Of a stretch of 64,000 bases of DNA, positions 47,842-55,754 are shown in pieces. Source of the stretch: VMDJ01 sp038144195 (GTDB lineage: Bacteria > Pseudomonadota > Gammaproteobacteria > Chromatiales > Chromatiaceae). Location of the stretch: contig JAYQNH010000002.1 of NCBI GenBank assembly GCA_038144195.1, forward strand, positions 372,001-436,000, read 5' to 3'. The translations under genes were made by a program, and so were the position numbers. The notes beneath the pieces are model-generated. The model was given only the letters and a program-made list of their open reading frames with translations, was not told where the DNA came from and searched no databases. Within the stretch, counting starts at the first letter, position 1. Each line of letters begins with the position of its first letter.

Positions 47842-49656
47842 ATGAACCAGGCAACCCAGCAACAAAACAGCATCCGCGACCTGATTGCTAAAGGTAAAGA
47901 GCAAGGCTTTTTGACTTACGCCGAGGTGAACGATCACCTCCCAGACTCTGTCGTAGATCCGGAGCAGATCGAAGATATCGTCCGCATGATCAACGATATG
48001 GGTATCTCAGTGCATGAACAAGCGCCTGAGGAAGACAACACCCTATCGGACAACGCTGTTTCTACCGATGATGACGCAGCAGAAGCTGCTGCAGCCGCAC
48101 TAGCAACTGTCGATAGCGACTTTGGCCGCACCACAGACCCTGTGCGTATGTACATGCGTGAGATGGGTACCGTTGAGCTACTTACCCGTGAAGGCGAGCT
48201 GCGTATCGCAAAGCGTATTGAAGCTGGTCTTAACCAAGTAGGTTATGCCGTTGCGCTGTTCCCACCTTGCGTGCAGATGCTACTCGACAAATTTGACGAA
48301 GTTGATGCTGAAGAGACTCGCCTTAACGATGTCATCGCGGGCTTCAAGCTTCCAGACATTGGCGATGAAACCCCAATGCCTGCAAACAGTAACAATTCTG
48401 ACGACAGTGATGACGACGATGATGCCGAGCCAGAAGATACTGGTATCGACTTAGAAGAAGTTGCTGCTAAGCGCAAAGACCTTAAACGCACCTTCAACGC
48501 ATGGACCAAGCTCCTGCAGAAAGAAGGTAACTCCGAAAAAGCGCGTAAAGCTGGCCAGAAATGTGCGGACGCTTTCATGGAGTTCCGTCTATCACCTCAG
48601 CTATTCACTGATGTCGCTAACATCTTACGTAACCACATCAGCATGATTCGCGAATATGAGCGTACCGTGCTTGGCCTTGCCGTCAATGAATCAGGCATGC
48701 CCCGTAAAGACTTCATCACTACGTTCCCCAAGAACGAGACCGATGCTAAGTGGCTACAAACACAACTTAAAGTGAAAGCTGATTGGGCAACCAAATTAGC
48801 TGAGTTCGCGCCTGAAATTGAGCGCTGCCAAATCAAGCTGGCCGATATGGAAGAAACCAGCATGATGACCATCGCGGACGTGAAAGAAACCAACCGTTTG
48901 ATGTCGATTGGTGAGGCAAAAGCACGTCGCGCGAAGAAAGAAATGGTCGAAGCTAACCTACGCTTGGTTATCTCGATTGCTAAGAAATACACCAACCGTG
49001 GCCTGCAGTTCTTGGATCTGATTCAAGAAGGCAACATTGGCTTGATGAAAGCGGTTGATAAGTTTGAATACCGTCGTGGTTATAAGTTCTCAACTTATGC
49101 GACTTGGTGGATTCGTCAGGCAATCACCCGTTCGATTGCTGACCAAGCACGTACCATCCGTATCCCGGTTCACATGATCGAAACGATCAACAAGCTGAAC
49201 CGCATCTCACGCCAGATGATTCAAGAGATGGGTCGTGAACCAACTCCTGAGGAATTGGCAGAGCGTATGGATATGCCTGAGGATAAGATCCGAAAGGTAC
49301 TCAAGATTGCAAAAGAGCCAATCTCAATGGAAACCCCAATCGGTGACGATGAAGATTCACATCTGGGTGATTTCATCGAAGACCAAGGTGCTGCATCGCC
49401 TATCGATATGGCCACCTCTGAAGGTCTTCGCGAGTCGACACAAAATATGCTGGCGGGCCTCACCGCTCGTGAAGCAAAAGTATTGCGCATGCGTTTCGGT
49501 ATCGACATGAACACTGACCACACCCTCGAGGAAGTGGGCAAACAGTTCGATGTCACACGTGAACGTATCCGTCAGATCGAAGCCAAAGCATTACGCAAAT
49601 TGCGTCACCCTACCCGTTCAGAGAAGTTGCGTTCGTTCCTCGATAGCGACTCTTAA
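47842..49656 (+). CDS. rpoD: RNA polymerase sigma factor RpoD (sigma-70)
   Basis: The primary sigma factor, 604 residues. Region 1.1 (~10-75) is followed by region 1.2 (DPVRMYMREMGTVELLTREGE) and an acidic spacer (~165-200). Region 2 carries IQEGNIGLMKAVDKFEYRRGYKFSTYATWWIRQAI in parts (GLMKAVDKFEYRRG, STYATWWIRQ). Regions 3 and 4 follow, with the -35-reading helix (VTRERIRQIEAKALRKLR). It is the target of Rsd (37885). A terminator and tRNA-Ile2 follow. Confidence 0.98.
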   Translation: MNQATQQQNSIRDLIAKGKEQGFLTYAEVNDHLPDSVVDPEQIEDIVRMINDMGISVHEQAPEEDNTLSDNAVSTDDDAAEAAAAALATVDSDFGRTTDPVRMYMREMGTVELLTREGELRIAKRIEAGLNQVGYAVALFPPCVQMLLDKFDEVDAEETRLNDVIAGFKLPDIGDETPMPANSNNSDDSDDDDDAEPEDTGIDLEEVAAKRKDLKRTFNAWTKLLQKEGNSEKARKAGQKCADAFMEFRLSPQLFTDVANILRNHISMIREYERTVLGLAVNESGMPRKDFITTFPKNETDAKWLQTQLKVKADWATKLAEFAPEIERCQIKLADMEETSMMTIADVKETNRLMSIGEAKARRAKKEMVEANLRLVISIAKKYTNRGLQFLDLIQEGNIGLMKAVDKFEYRRGYKFSTYATWWIRQAITRSIADQARTIRIPVHMIETINKLNRISRQMIQEMGREPTPEELAERMDMPEDKIRKVLKIAKEPISMETPIGDDEDSHLGDFIEDQGAASPIDMATSEGLRESTQNMLAGLTAREAKVLRMRFGIDMNTDHTLEEVGKQFDVTRERIRQIEAKALRKLRHPTRSEKLRSFLDSDS

Positions 49657-49685
49657 AAAAATGGCGCACCCGATGCGCCATTTTT
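49656..49685 (+). terminator. Intrinsic terminator after rpoD
   Basis: An 8-bp core stem ATGGCGCA / TGCGCCAT with a CCCGA loop, extended by flanking A and T runs. It begins right after the rpoD stop. Confidence 0.9.
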
Positions 49686-49699
49686 CATCCACCCTATTC

Positions 49700-49776
<77 letters not shown>

Positions 49777-49822
49777 ATTAAATCAATGACTTATGATAAA
49801 TCCTCTGGTTGAACTATACTTC

Positions 49823-49842
49823 TAGGCAACCTATAGGCAACC
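49823..49842 (+). repeat. Left arm-type integrase sites (TAGGCAACC x2)
   Basis: Two copies of TAGGCAACC at 49823-49831 and 49834-49842, offset by 11 bases (one helical turn). They lie between the attL repeat and the integrase start, so integrase could bind here and repress its own gene. Four related copies lie at the right end (56214-56264). Confidence 0.75.
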
Positions 49843-49862
49843 AAAATGCCAGAGGAGTCATT

Positions 49863-50378
49863 GTGTTTACACCAGATTCAAAAGTTACTGGTCTTAAAAT
49901 TAAGCATCAGCCATCAGGTGATAAGTATGTGCTTAAAGCAAAGCAGCACATTACTAATAAGACAGTCACTATCACGTACGGCAAAACATCTGTCATGTCT
50001 CTCGCTGATGCTCGCAAGCAAGCCAAGCATGACCTTGCCCTACTCGCTAAAGGCATTAATCCACGTGATCATAGTAATGCTGTTAAAGCTGCAACAAAAT
50101 CACTTAGTGAAGCGTTTGATGAATACATTTGGCTCAGAAATCTAAAGCCTTCCACCGTAGACACCTACACCAAATCATTACACAGAAACTTTAAAGACTG
50201 GATGACACGCCCTATTCGTGAAATTACACGCGAAGACGTACTTAAAAGATTTATCTCTATCAAGAAAAGAGTTCAGCGGGAATCCCGTCAAAAGCAAATG
50301 ATAAATATTGCTGGTGAAGCTGAAGCACAAAAAGCGATGCGAACACTCAGCGCTGTGCTTGGTAGTTTTTTGTCATGA
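49863..50378 (+). pseudogene. Tyrosine-type integrase, truncated before the catalytic domain
   Basis: I place the start at the GTG at 49863, with a near-perfect SD (AGAGGAG) 5 bases upstream; the frame opens further left only through the arm sites. The 171 residues contain an arm-binding DUF4102-like N-terminus (YVLKAKQHITNKTVTITYGK, SLADARKQAKHDLALLAKGINP) and a SAM-like core-binding domain (SEAFDEYIWLRNLKPSTVDTY, ITREDVLKRF). The R-H-R-Y catalytic domain of ~180 residues is absent: the frame ends where the next, oppositely oriented gene ends. A deletion has probably joined them. Confidence 0.88.
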
Positions 50379-50684
50379 CTCATTAGCAGATGGAACTTCA
50401 TTGGGATCTAACTTTCCTCTTGAGATGACCCATCGCTCATGGGGAACAGATTCAAGGATATCGATCGCCTCATTTAGCAAACCATATTGTTCGGCCAAAT
50501 CAATTTGCTCTATAAGCCTCTGATTCTTATCGTAATCTATCGCAATAGAGGCTGCTAAAATAAGTGGTCGCGGAACGTCAACATCGGGCAAATTATCCGT
50601 TAACATCTTATAGAGGTCATTCCACTGGATTGCCTCTGGATAAACATACAAACCGCTTCTGATTTTCTGGATAACGTCACTCAT
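50373..50684 (-). CDS. Hypothetical protein
   Basis: A 103-residue, mostly helical acidic protein (MSDVIQKIRSGLYVYPEA, LILAASIAIDYDKNQRLIEQ) with no motif I recognise. It has no signal peptide or membrane segment. Its stop overlaps the end of the truncated integrase by 6 bases, marking the deletion junction. The start lies 11 bases from the start of the divergent secreted-nuclease-like gene, so the two would share a promoter region. Confidence 0.6.
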   Translation of the reverse strand: MSDVIQKIRSGLYVYPEAIQWNDLYKMLTDNLPDVDVPRPLILAASIAIDYDKNQRLIEQIDLAEQYGLLNEAIDILESVPHERWVISRGKLDPNEVPSANES

Positions 50685-50695
50685 TCACGATCCAA

Positions 50696-51425
50696 ATGAA
50701 ACACATTTTTCTATTCTTTAGCTTAATCCTTTTTGACCATTCTTTCGCGGTAGAAATCCCTCCCTACTCCAGAGATGCCTTCAAATACTCACTCGAATTT
50801 AAAGGCACTCCTGAGAATAAAGGCTTCTACACAGGGAAAAACTGCATCACGGAATGGGATCACATTGTTTCGCTAAAAGACGCATGGGTCAGCGGCGCAT
50901 GGGCTTTGGACCGACAAGGAACGCACTGACTTTGCCCAAAATGCTTTTAACTTAAGACCAGCTTGCTTCCAGATAAATCGATCTAAGGGTGACAGCACGC
51001 CAAAAGATTTCTTACGTAAGTCTAAAGACAAGAAAGGCGTTGATTTTGAGTTCGCAGAGCATCGTTGGTGTGACTACCTAGCCTTTTATTCAATGGTAAA
51101 AAATATTTACTACCTTTCATTTGATAACAACGACAAGGAATTACTAAAGGGGCAATGCGAAGGGAAGAATATTGCGCCAATAAATCACAGTGCTCTGGAT
51201 AAATTAGCACGCAAGATTTCAAAATCAGATGACTGGTGCGGCACGCCTCGCATTCAAGCTGCAGAAAAAGCCAGGAAGAAGCAAAAGATTACTGATTTAA
51301 AGAAAGGAATTGAAACGGATTTAAATTCACTCAAGAAGAAAGGCGTTAACTGGATGGAAATTAAAACACTCCAGAAAAATGCTGACAGAGCCTGCCGAGA
51401 TCAATACTGGAAAGAAAGAGATTGA
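50696..51425 (+). pseudogene. Secreted HNH-family (DUF1524-like) nuclease, frameshifted
   Basis: The ATG at 50696 gives a signal peptide (MKHIFLFFSLILFDHSFA). A domain with CITEWDHIVSLKDAWVSGAW follows; the D-H-I-V-S-L-K-D-A-W pattern plus later FAQNAFNLRPACFQINRSKG is the beta-beta-alpha metal core of secreted HNH/DUF1524-like nucleases. One extra G near 50915 breaks the frame after ALDRQ. The second frame runs through NRSKGDSTPKDFLRK and AEHRWCDYLAFYS to a Lys-rich helical tail ending at 51425. Repaired, it could be a periplasmic or exported nuclease. Confidence 0.7.
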
Positions 51426-51723
51426 TCGTACTGATTATTATGAATGCTACGTAAATCACATTTGGCATGAGTCACGGAAAAACACGCTCGTCACTAAACC
51501 AAATACCGATAGTCAATGCTGGTTCAACTTCAAACTTCCACCAAATGCTTTTTGGTATGCGGGAGGCAGAGGCTGCATTTGGGAATGCGATCAAGGGTTT
51601 GAAAAAGATGAGCAGAAAAACCTTTGTGTTGAACTCAGTGAGCGAAAGAAAAAAGAACAATTAGAGATTTTGAAATCACTTGAAGAGCAGAATGGAATGT
51701 CAGGTCAGTGGATATACAAGTAA
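51379..51723 (+). CDS. Cys/Trp-rich C-terminal segment, probably the tail of the nuclease-like gene
   Basis: This frame overlaps the end of the preceding one, and ACRDQYWKERD continues naturally into RTDYYECYVNHIWHES after one further break near 51422. It contains about five cysteines (YYECYVNHIW, SQCWFNF, GGRGCIWECDQGF, NLCVEL) in a compact stretch, then a Lys/Glu-rich helix. A disulfide-stabilised C-terminal domain fits an exported protein. It may equally be a separate gene; no start with a good ribosome site is visible. Confidence 0.45.
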   Translation: MLTEPAEINTGKKEIDRTDYYECYVNHIWHESRKNTLVTKPNTDSQCWFNFKLPPNAFWYAGGRGCIWECDQGFEKDEQKNLCVELSERKKKEQLEILKSLEEQNGMSGQWIYK

Positions 51724-51734
51724 CACATAATTTA

Positions 51735-51881
51735 ATGAGGGTTTCATTTCACCTAGGCGACATTCTTCAGTCTGGTTGTGACGCTATTGTTAACTCTGCA
51801 AACTCCTCTTTATTAGCTGGTAGTGGATTAAGCGGCGCCATCCACTATGTATCTGGGCGGGTACTAAAGCCTGATGATTGA
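51735..51881 (+). pseudogene. Macro-domain fragment (ADP-ribose-binding type)
   Basis: A 48-codon frame that starts like a macro domain: HLGDILQSGCDAIVNSANSS and then LLAGSGLSGAIH. The GDI, DAIVNSAN and GxG-GAIH motifs form the ADP-ribose pocket in this fold, which normally needs ~150 residues. The frame ends within the 75-bp repeat at 51846-51920, so the gene was probably cut at that repeat. No function as it stands. Confidence 0.7.
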
Positions 51882-51920
51882 TACGTCCCCCACCCCCGAC
51901 CCTGTAAAGAAGGCGCACCC
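51846..51920 (+). repeat. 75-bp dispersed repeat, copy 1
   Basis: About 62 of 75 bases match the copy at 55755-55829 in the same orientation without gaps. The best-conserved parts are TATGTATCTGGGC and CGTCCCCCACCCCCG. It ends the macro-domain fragment. Unlike a terminator, no simple hairpin spans it. Confidence 0.75.
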
Positions 51921-51935
51921 TATTTCTTTTACGCA

Positions 51936-51967
51936 ATAAAAAACCTCACACTTGTTGAAGCATGAGG
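51936..51967 (-). terminator. Intrinsic terminator for the SMR gene
   Basis: On the minus strand a 10-bp stem (with G-U pairs) and a CAAC loop are followed by TTTTTTATTG. It lies ~95 bases past the SMR-family stop. Confidence 0.8.
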
Positions 51968-52059
51968 CTATAAATTTGATACAAAAACTTGCTACAAAAT
52001 GTTGATAATTTATTTTATAAGCTATTGATTTATATAACAAAAAGGCGCAGGTCGTAGAA

Positions 52060-52395
52060 CTACAACAATTTCGATCTAGAGTAAAAGTTTACCAAAACAA
52101 CACCGGTGATGATTAAAAATAACCCGAAACTAACCTGCCAAGGCATGGTTTGCTTTAAAAAAATCACACTTATCAATGAAATACTAAAAATACCCAATCC
52201 AGACCAGGTAGCGTAAACAATATGAATTGGTATTTCTTTTAGAGTGAATGTGAGTAGATAAAAAGAAAATACGTAAAAAACACCAACAAAGACTGTTGGC
52301 AATAGCTTCGTAAAGTTTTGAGTTGCAGGTAACAAGACAGTTCCAAGTACCTCAAACATAATGGCGAAAAACAGAAAAATGTAGCTTCTTGTCAT
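52060..52395 (-). CDS. Small multidrug resistance (SMR) family transporter
   Basis: A 111-residue protein with four membrane helices. The essential membrane-embedded glutamate is E15 in FFAIMFEVLGT, and YATWSGLGIFSISLISVIFLKQ (~61-82) matches the conserved AIWSGLG region of EmrE-type pumps. Dimers exchange protons for cationic drugs; family members also export guanidinium or polyamines. The first-helix glutamate sits in the EmrE order (xxEVxGT). Within the island it is the only clear transporter. Confidence 0.9.
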   Translation of the reverse strand: MTRSYIFLFFAIMFEVLGTVLLPATQNFTKLLPTVFVGVFYVFSFYLLTFTLKEIPIHIVYATWSGLGIFSISLISVIFLKQTMPWQVSFGLFLIITGVVLVNFYSRSKLL

Positions 52396-52532
52396 ATTTG
52401 CTCTTCTGAATAGGATCGAATTCAGACCTGTACATAGATTTACTGTTTATACCAAACACACAGAAAAAAGCACTTAAACTGATATTTAAGAATCTTATCT
52501 GTTTTATTGGAGCCATCTCCTTGGGTGTTCAG

Positions 52533-52844
52533 ATGACTAATAGGAAAATACCACCTGAAAGTTTTACTGAGTTTTGGGCTAAAGAAAATGATAAACGCCG
52601 ATTGGACGCTGAGCGAAAGCATGAGAGGCATCGACGTGAACTTGAAGCCATGACAAAGGAGGAACTAATTAGGCATATCATGACACCCGTAATGTCTTAT
52701 AGAACTGATTACAATGAATCAGCAGCTAGAGGCGCATATCTTCAGAAATATGGGATTGACCCACACAGTATCGAATACTTTCGTCTTTTTGATGACTTGA
52801 TGGATAACGAAACACTAAGAGAAAAGTTTGGAACCCTTCAATAG
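52533..52844 (+). CDS. Hypothetical charged helical protein
   Basis: About 103 residues from the ATG at 52533 (MTNRKIPPESFTEFWAKEND); an in-frame start 12 bases upstream is also possible. The N-terminal half is a strongly charged helix, likely coiled coil (KRRLDAERKHERHRRELEAM). The C-terminal half (YLQKYGIDPHSIEYFRLFDDL) is compact. No family is recognised. Divergent from the SMR gene. Confidence 0.55.
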   Translation: MTNRKIPPESFTEFWAKENDKRRLDAERKHERHRRELEAMTKEELIRHIMTPVMSYRTDYNESAARGAYLQKYGIDPHSIEYFRLFDDLMDNETLREKFGTLQ

Positions 52845-52854
52845 ATTCTCACCA

Positions 52855-52881
52855 AATTAAAAAAGGGCTCTGTCGAGCCCT
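52855..52881 (-). terminator. Intrinsic terminator for the secreted-protein genes
   Basis: Stem AGGGCTC / GAGCCCT with a 4-base loop. On the minus strand it is followed by six T, so it serves 52939-53240. It also sits just past the plus-strand gene ending at 52844, but lacks a T run on that side. Confidence 0.8.
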
Positions 52882-52938
52882 CTATATGCCGACTAAGTTA
52901 CTTTACAGAAAGCGATAAAACTTAGTTGTAACAGAACA

Positions 52939-53240
52939 TCATTGAGCAGGTGTATTCTGTGCAGGCATTTGTGGAGCACCAGCAGGAGCATAGTAATAAG
53001 GACGTTCGTATGCACTGGCGTTCATGTTGGTGTTTCGGTTGTAGTTACTGGACATGTCACCGGCAGACTTACCACGACCTTTGAAAGTCATTGAGAAAGT
53101 TGCTTCACCTTCACCGGTACCATTACCGTTCATGTTACCAGCGCCATTTGACTCTCCACCCGAATAAAGGTTGTCAGTACCAAAAATGCACTAGCTGACA
53201 TGGATGCTGTTAAGAGTGATACACAAATAATACGTTTCAT
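52939..53240 (-). CDS. Small secreted Gly/Asn-rich protein, sulfur-globule-like (frameshifted)
   Basis: The ATG at 53240 encodes a signal peptide (MKRIICVSLLTASMSASA). One extra T in a T run near 53195 breaks the frame; repaired, the mature protein begins F-GTDNLYSGGESNGAG and continues with NGNGTGEGEATFSMTFKGRG to a Tyr/Pro/Ala-rich tail (YERPYYYAPAGAPQMPAQ). About 100 residues, no Cys in the mature part. Overall pattern resembles small proteins annotated as sulfur-globule family in sulfur-oxidising gammaproteobacteria; that is a similarity of composition and layout, not proof. Confidence 0.65.
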
Positions 53241-53268
53241 TTAAAAAAATCCTATATTTAATAAAAAG

Positions 53269-53505
53269 CTATGCCGCAGAGTTTTCTTCTTCAATCTCAC
53301 CCAAAAGACGAGTTACCGCTAAAGACATACTGGTGGGTAAATCACGGGTAGACTGGCAAGAAAAATATTTAGTCCCGTCTCGATACGCTGTTAACTCAGA
53401 GGTATGGGAAAGATCAGAACTGTCTTTAGAAACAAAGACATCTATTTGATCAAGGCTCAGGCTATCCAGCTTATGCAAAGAACGCATAATCTTTTTCACA
53501 CTCAT
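53269..53505 (-). CDS. Hypothetical protein
   Basis: A 78-residue soluble protein (MSVKKIMRSLHKLDSLSLDQ, C-terminus TRLLGEIEEENSAA) with no recognised motif. It lies between the Gly/Asn-rich and cupredoxin genes on the same strand, 28 bases upstream of the former, so it may be cotranscribed with it. Confidence 0.55.
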   Translation of the reverse strand: MSVKKIMRSLHKLDSLSLDQIDVFVSKDSSDLSHTSELTAYRDGTKYFSCQSTRDLPTSMSLAVTRLLGEIEEENSAA

Positions 53506-53568
53506 CGCCTAAACGAATTCCATTTGTCTCGATGTTAATAATCATATGATTGGAGTCCAAGGTAAGAG

Positions 53569-54177
53569 TTATTCTTCAACAATAACCTGACCGTTCATCG
53601 ATGGATGAAGGCTGCAGTAATAGTTGTAGACACCCGGTTGGTCGAATGTTTGGGTAAAAGATTGCCCCTGGCGTAAACGCTGTGACTTAAAAAGCCTATC
53701 TGATGAAACTACATCATGGGTCATTCGGTCATTTTGCGTCCATGTAACAGAAGACCCTTTTTTGACTTTAATAACAGCCGGGTAAAATGCCATGTTCTGA
53801 ATTGAGACAGTGGGTGCAGTAGATTTACTTTCACCTGCATTCACAGGTTCACGATTCTGCTGATTGCCCTGGCTAGCCGGAGGCATCTGATTTCCGTAGT
53901 AAGGCATGGGTGCGTAACCAGGCATTTGATTAAAACCAGGCATGTATGGTGTATTTCTGTATCCGGGCATCATCGGCATGTATGGTGGATAGGAGTAACG
54001 AGGAGCTTGCTGATAACGGGGTCCGTAGTAAGGCATTTGTCCGTAGGAGTAATATCCCTGAGACTTTTGGTTTTTGTTGTTGGCATTTACTTCGTCATGG
54101 TTGCCATGGTTGTGAGCAATGGCATTTGTGCCGACAAACAGCGATATGCAGGTAAAAATCACTTTGCTGCAATTCAT
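53569..54177 (-). CDS. Exported cupredoxin with Met/Tyr/Pro-rich N-terminal domain
   Basis: A 202-residue protein. After a signal peptide (MNCSKVIFTCISLFVGTNAIA) comes a His/Asn stretch (HNHGNHDEV), then a low-complexity domain rich in Tyr, Pro and Met (~40-105, repeats like MPYYG, MPGY, YMPMM). The C-terminal ~80 residues are a plastocyanin-like cupredoxin: copper ligands are H154, C188, H191 and M194 in THD and YYCSLHPSM. The His and Met clusters could hold further copper. It could be an electron carrier or a copper-binding periplasmic protein. Divergent from the CBS gene. Confidence 0.85.
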   Translation of the reverse strand: MNCSKVIFTCISLFVGTNAIAHNHGNHDEVNANNKNQKSQGYYSYGQMPYYGPRYQQAPRYSYPPYMPMMPGYRNTPYMPGFNQMPGYAPMPYYGNQMPPASQGNQQNREPVNAGESKSTAPTVSIQNMAFYPAVIKVKKGSSVTWTQNDRMTHDVVSSDRLFKSQRLRQGQSFTQTFDQPGVYNYYCSLHPSMNGQVIVEE

Positions 54178-54402
54178 AAGAAGGTCCTTATTTAATTAAT
54201 TACGTATTAGGATAATATGCGGATTGAATCAATTTTGACCACGTTGCAACTGGCTTAAATTCTATATATTCGTGTTTATAACAAGACAAAACATGGTCTT
54301 TGTCCTGTAAAGACAGATAAATTTAACTTTGTCCAGTATTTCAACGGTCATTTAAATACATCACTGCTCTACAGTATTTGAATCCTAAGGAGAATTGCAC
54401 TC

Positions 54403-54435
54403 ATGCAACACGTCCCTATTAACATAAGGAGCTAA
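54403..54435 (+). CDS. Putative 10-residue leader peptide coupled to the CBS gene
   Basis: An ATG at 54403, behind AAGGAG, encodes MQHVPINIRS and stops at 54435. The SD of the CBS gene (AAGGAG, 54427-54432) lies inside its last codons, and the CBS start follows 2 bases after the stop. This arrangement allows translational coupling. The peptide is too short to assign. Confidence 0.35.
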   Translation: MQHVPINIRS

Positions 54436-54437
54436 AC

Positions 54438-54950
54438 ATGTTCGTAAGCGAAATCATGACAAAAGACCCAAAGGCTGTTGGTCCTGATACATCTTTATTG
54501 GATGTCGCTTCAATGATGAATCTTTACCGGCTGCCTGCATTACCTGTCGTTGATGAAAACAACATATTAATAGGTAACATTTCAGAGAAGGATATTCTTA
54601 AAAACTTGCTCCCATCGATGGAAGATATCGTAGATGGTTCTGTCAATACGCAGCTCGACAGTATGATTTCAAATTACAGCAAACAGATGCGCATAGTGAC
54701 GTCTTCTGTAATGACAAGAAATCCTGTCAGCGCAAAAGAAGATATGCACATTCTCAAAGCAACAGCACTGATGACGAGTCACAACTTTAGACGTTTACCA
54801 GTTACAGACAATACTCATCAACTTATTGGCGTAATGAGTTTGGGTGACGTTCACAAAGCGATATTTCATTCTCACATTTCTGCTAACAATAACTCACCAA
54901 GTATGTATTTAAGAAATGAAACACATCTTGGCTCACCACCTTTGAATTGA
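54438..54950 (+). CDS. CBS-domain-pair protein
   Basis: A 170-residue soluble protein of two CBS motifs. CBS1 is at ~1-58 (VSEIMTKDPKAVGPDTSLLD, LPALPVVDENNILIGNISEKDI). CBS2 is at ~93-152 (SSVMTRNPVSAKEDMHILKA, RLPVTDNTHQLIGVMSLGDV). Such pairs bind adenosine nucleotides or act as regulators. It has no attached catalytic domain. SD AAGGAG is 5 bases before the ATG. The partner is unknown. Confidence 0.9.
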   Translation: MFVSEIMTKDPKAVGPDTSLLDVASMMNLYRLPALPVVDENNILIGNISEKDILKNLLPSMEDIVDGSVNTQLDSMISNYSKQMRIVTSSVMTRNPVSAKEDMHILKATALMTSHNFRRLPVTDNTHQLIGVMSLGDVHKAIFHSHISANNNSPSMYLRNETHLGSPPLN

Positions 54951-55057
54951 TCAAAAATCTATTTAGGAAATTACGTTTCCTAAGTAATTCAAGCAGTTAT
55001 CAAAGTTACATCTAAAAGTTTTTTGATGCTAATACACTCGCGTAAATTATACGTAAT

Positions 55058-55141
55058 TTAAGATACTGCTTTAACGTAGTCGCTGTAGAAATAGCCTGAC
55101 AACAGAATGATTACAGCGTATGCGAGTAAACGAGATTTCAT
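55058..55141 (-). CDS. Putative 27-residue single-span membrane peptide
   Basis: A frame of 27 codons starting at 55141 with a GAAGG 8 bases upstream: MKSRLLAYAVIILLSGYFYS and a short tail. One hydrophobic helix preceded by two basic residues, as in small inner-membrane proteins. It begins 12 bases after the stop of the gene at 55154 on the same strand. Confidence 0.4.
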   Translation of the reverse strand: MKSRLLAYAVIILLSGYFYSDYVKAVS

Positions 55142-55153
55142 TTGGTATTGCCT

Positions 55154-55357
55154 TCAGTAGATACGTGATTGTTCTTCTTCAATCTCTACACATACAGCCT
55201 GCTGACCCATTGGAAACTGCTCACGCCAGTTACCATTGATTTCGTATTTAAGTGCATCTCTCGCACGAAAACATTCATTCATTGAGCTATATGTTCCGTG
55301 AGTTGTGACTGCCACACCTAGAGAATCAACTACAAGATAGATCAGTAACCACTTCAT
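55154..55357 (-). CDS. Hypothetical small exported or membrane-anchored protein
   Basis: 67 residues with an N-terminal hydrophobic stretch (MKWLLIYLVVDSLGVAV) and a soluble part containing two Cys (NECFRARDALKYE, QQAVCVEIEEEQ) that could form a disulfide. No family is recognised. Overlaps the next gene upstream by 4 bases. Confidence 0.6.
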   Translation of the reverse strand: MKWLLIYLVVDSLGVAVTTHGTYSSMNECFRARDALKYEINGNWREQFPMGQQAVCVEIEEEQSRIY

Positions 55358-55650
55358 AGACTGCTCTTGGTTACCGCTCTATAGGCAAGTACAGCCAACC
55401 CTGTGAACATAATGCCTATGGTTAGTTGTATAGATAATCTTTTGTCAGCAAATTGCGCAATAAAAGAGAACAATGTTAAACCCACAGCAGGCGGTAGCAG
55501 CATCAACAAAAACGCTGTGCCTGCAGTGCCAAATCGCTTGTTCATCCAACCGAATATTTTCATGAGCCCAGTCGGTAATATGTAAATGTTGTTACGCAAA
55601 AAAATAGCCATCATAAGGACGGCTAAGATTGCTCCAACTTCCAAAGGCAC
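55354..55650 (-). CDS. Hypothetical membrane protein, about three helices
   Basis: A 98-residue protein with hydrophobic stretches at ~5-25, 43-65 and 73-92 and basic loops between. It contains FGWMNKRFGTAGTAFLLMLL. No family is recognised. It is the first gene of a three-gene set (55650 to 55058) with overlapping or close junctions. Confidence 0.6.
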   Translation of the reverse strand: MPLEVGAILAVLMMAIFLRNNIYILPTGLMKIFGWMNKRFGTAGTAFLLMLLPPAVGLTLFSFIAQFADKRLSIQLTIGIMFTGLAVLAYRAVTKSSL

Positions 55651-55754
55651 TTGTGTAATTCATTCTTAGTGCTTGGAGCTGATTTCAATATACATCACAC
55701 ACAGACTCACGCTTAATCAATGACTAAAACAAACCCGTAAGTGTGTTTCTTTTT

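Noticed and set aside
51846..51881. Continuation of the macro domain through the 75-bp repeat
   Set aside because: HYVSGRVL resembles the macro consensus after GAIH only weakly, and the same bases occur at 55755 without any macro sequence before them. I read it as repeat sequence.
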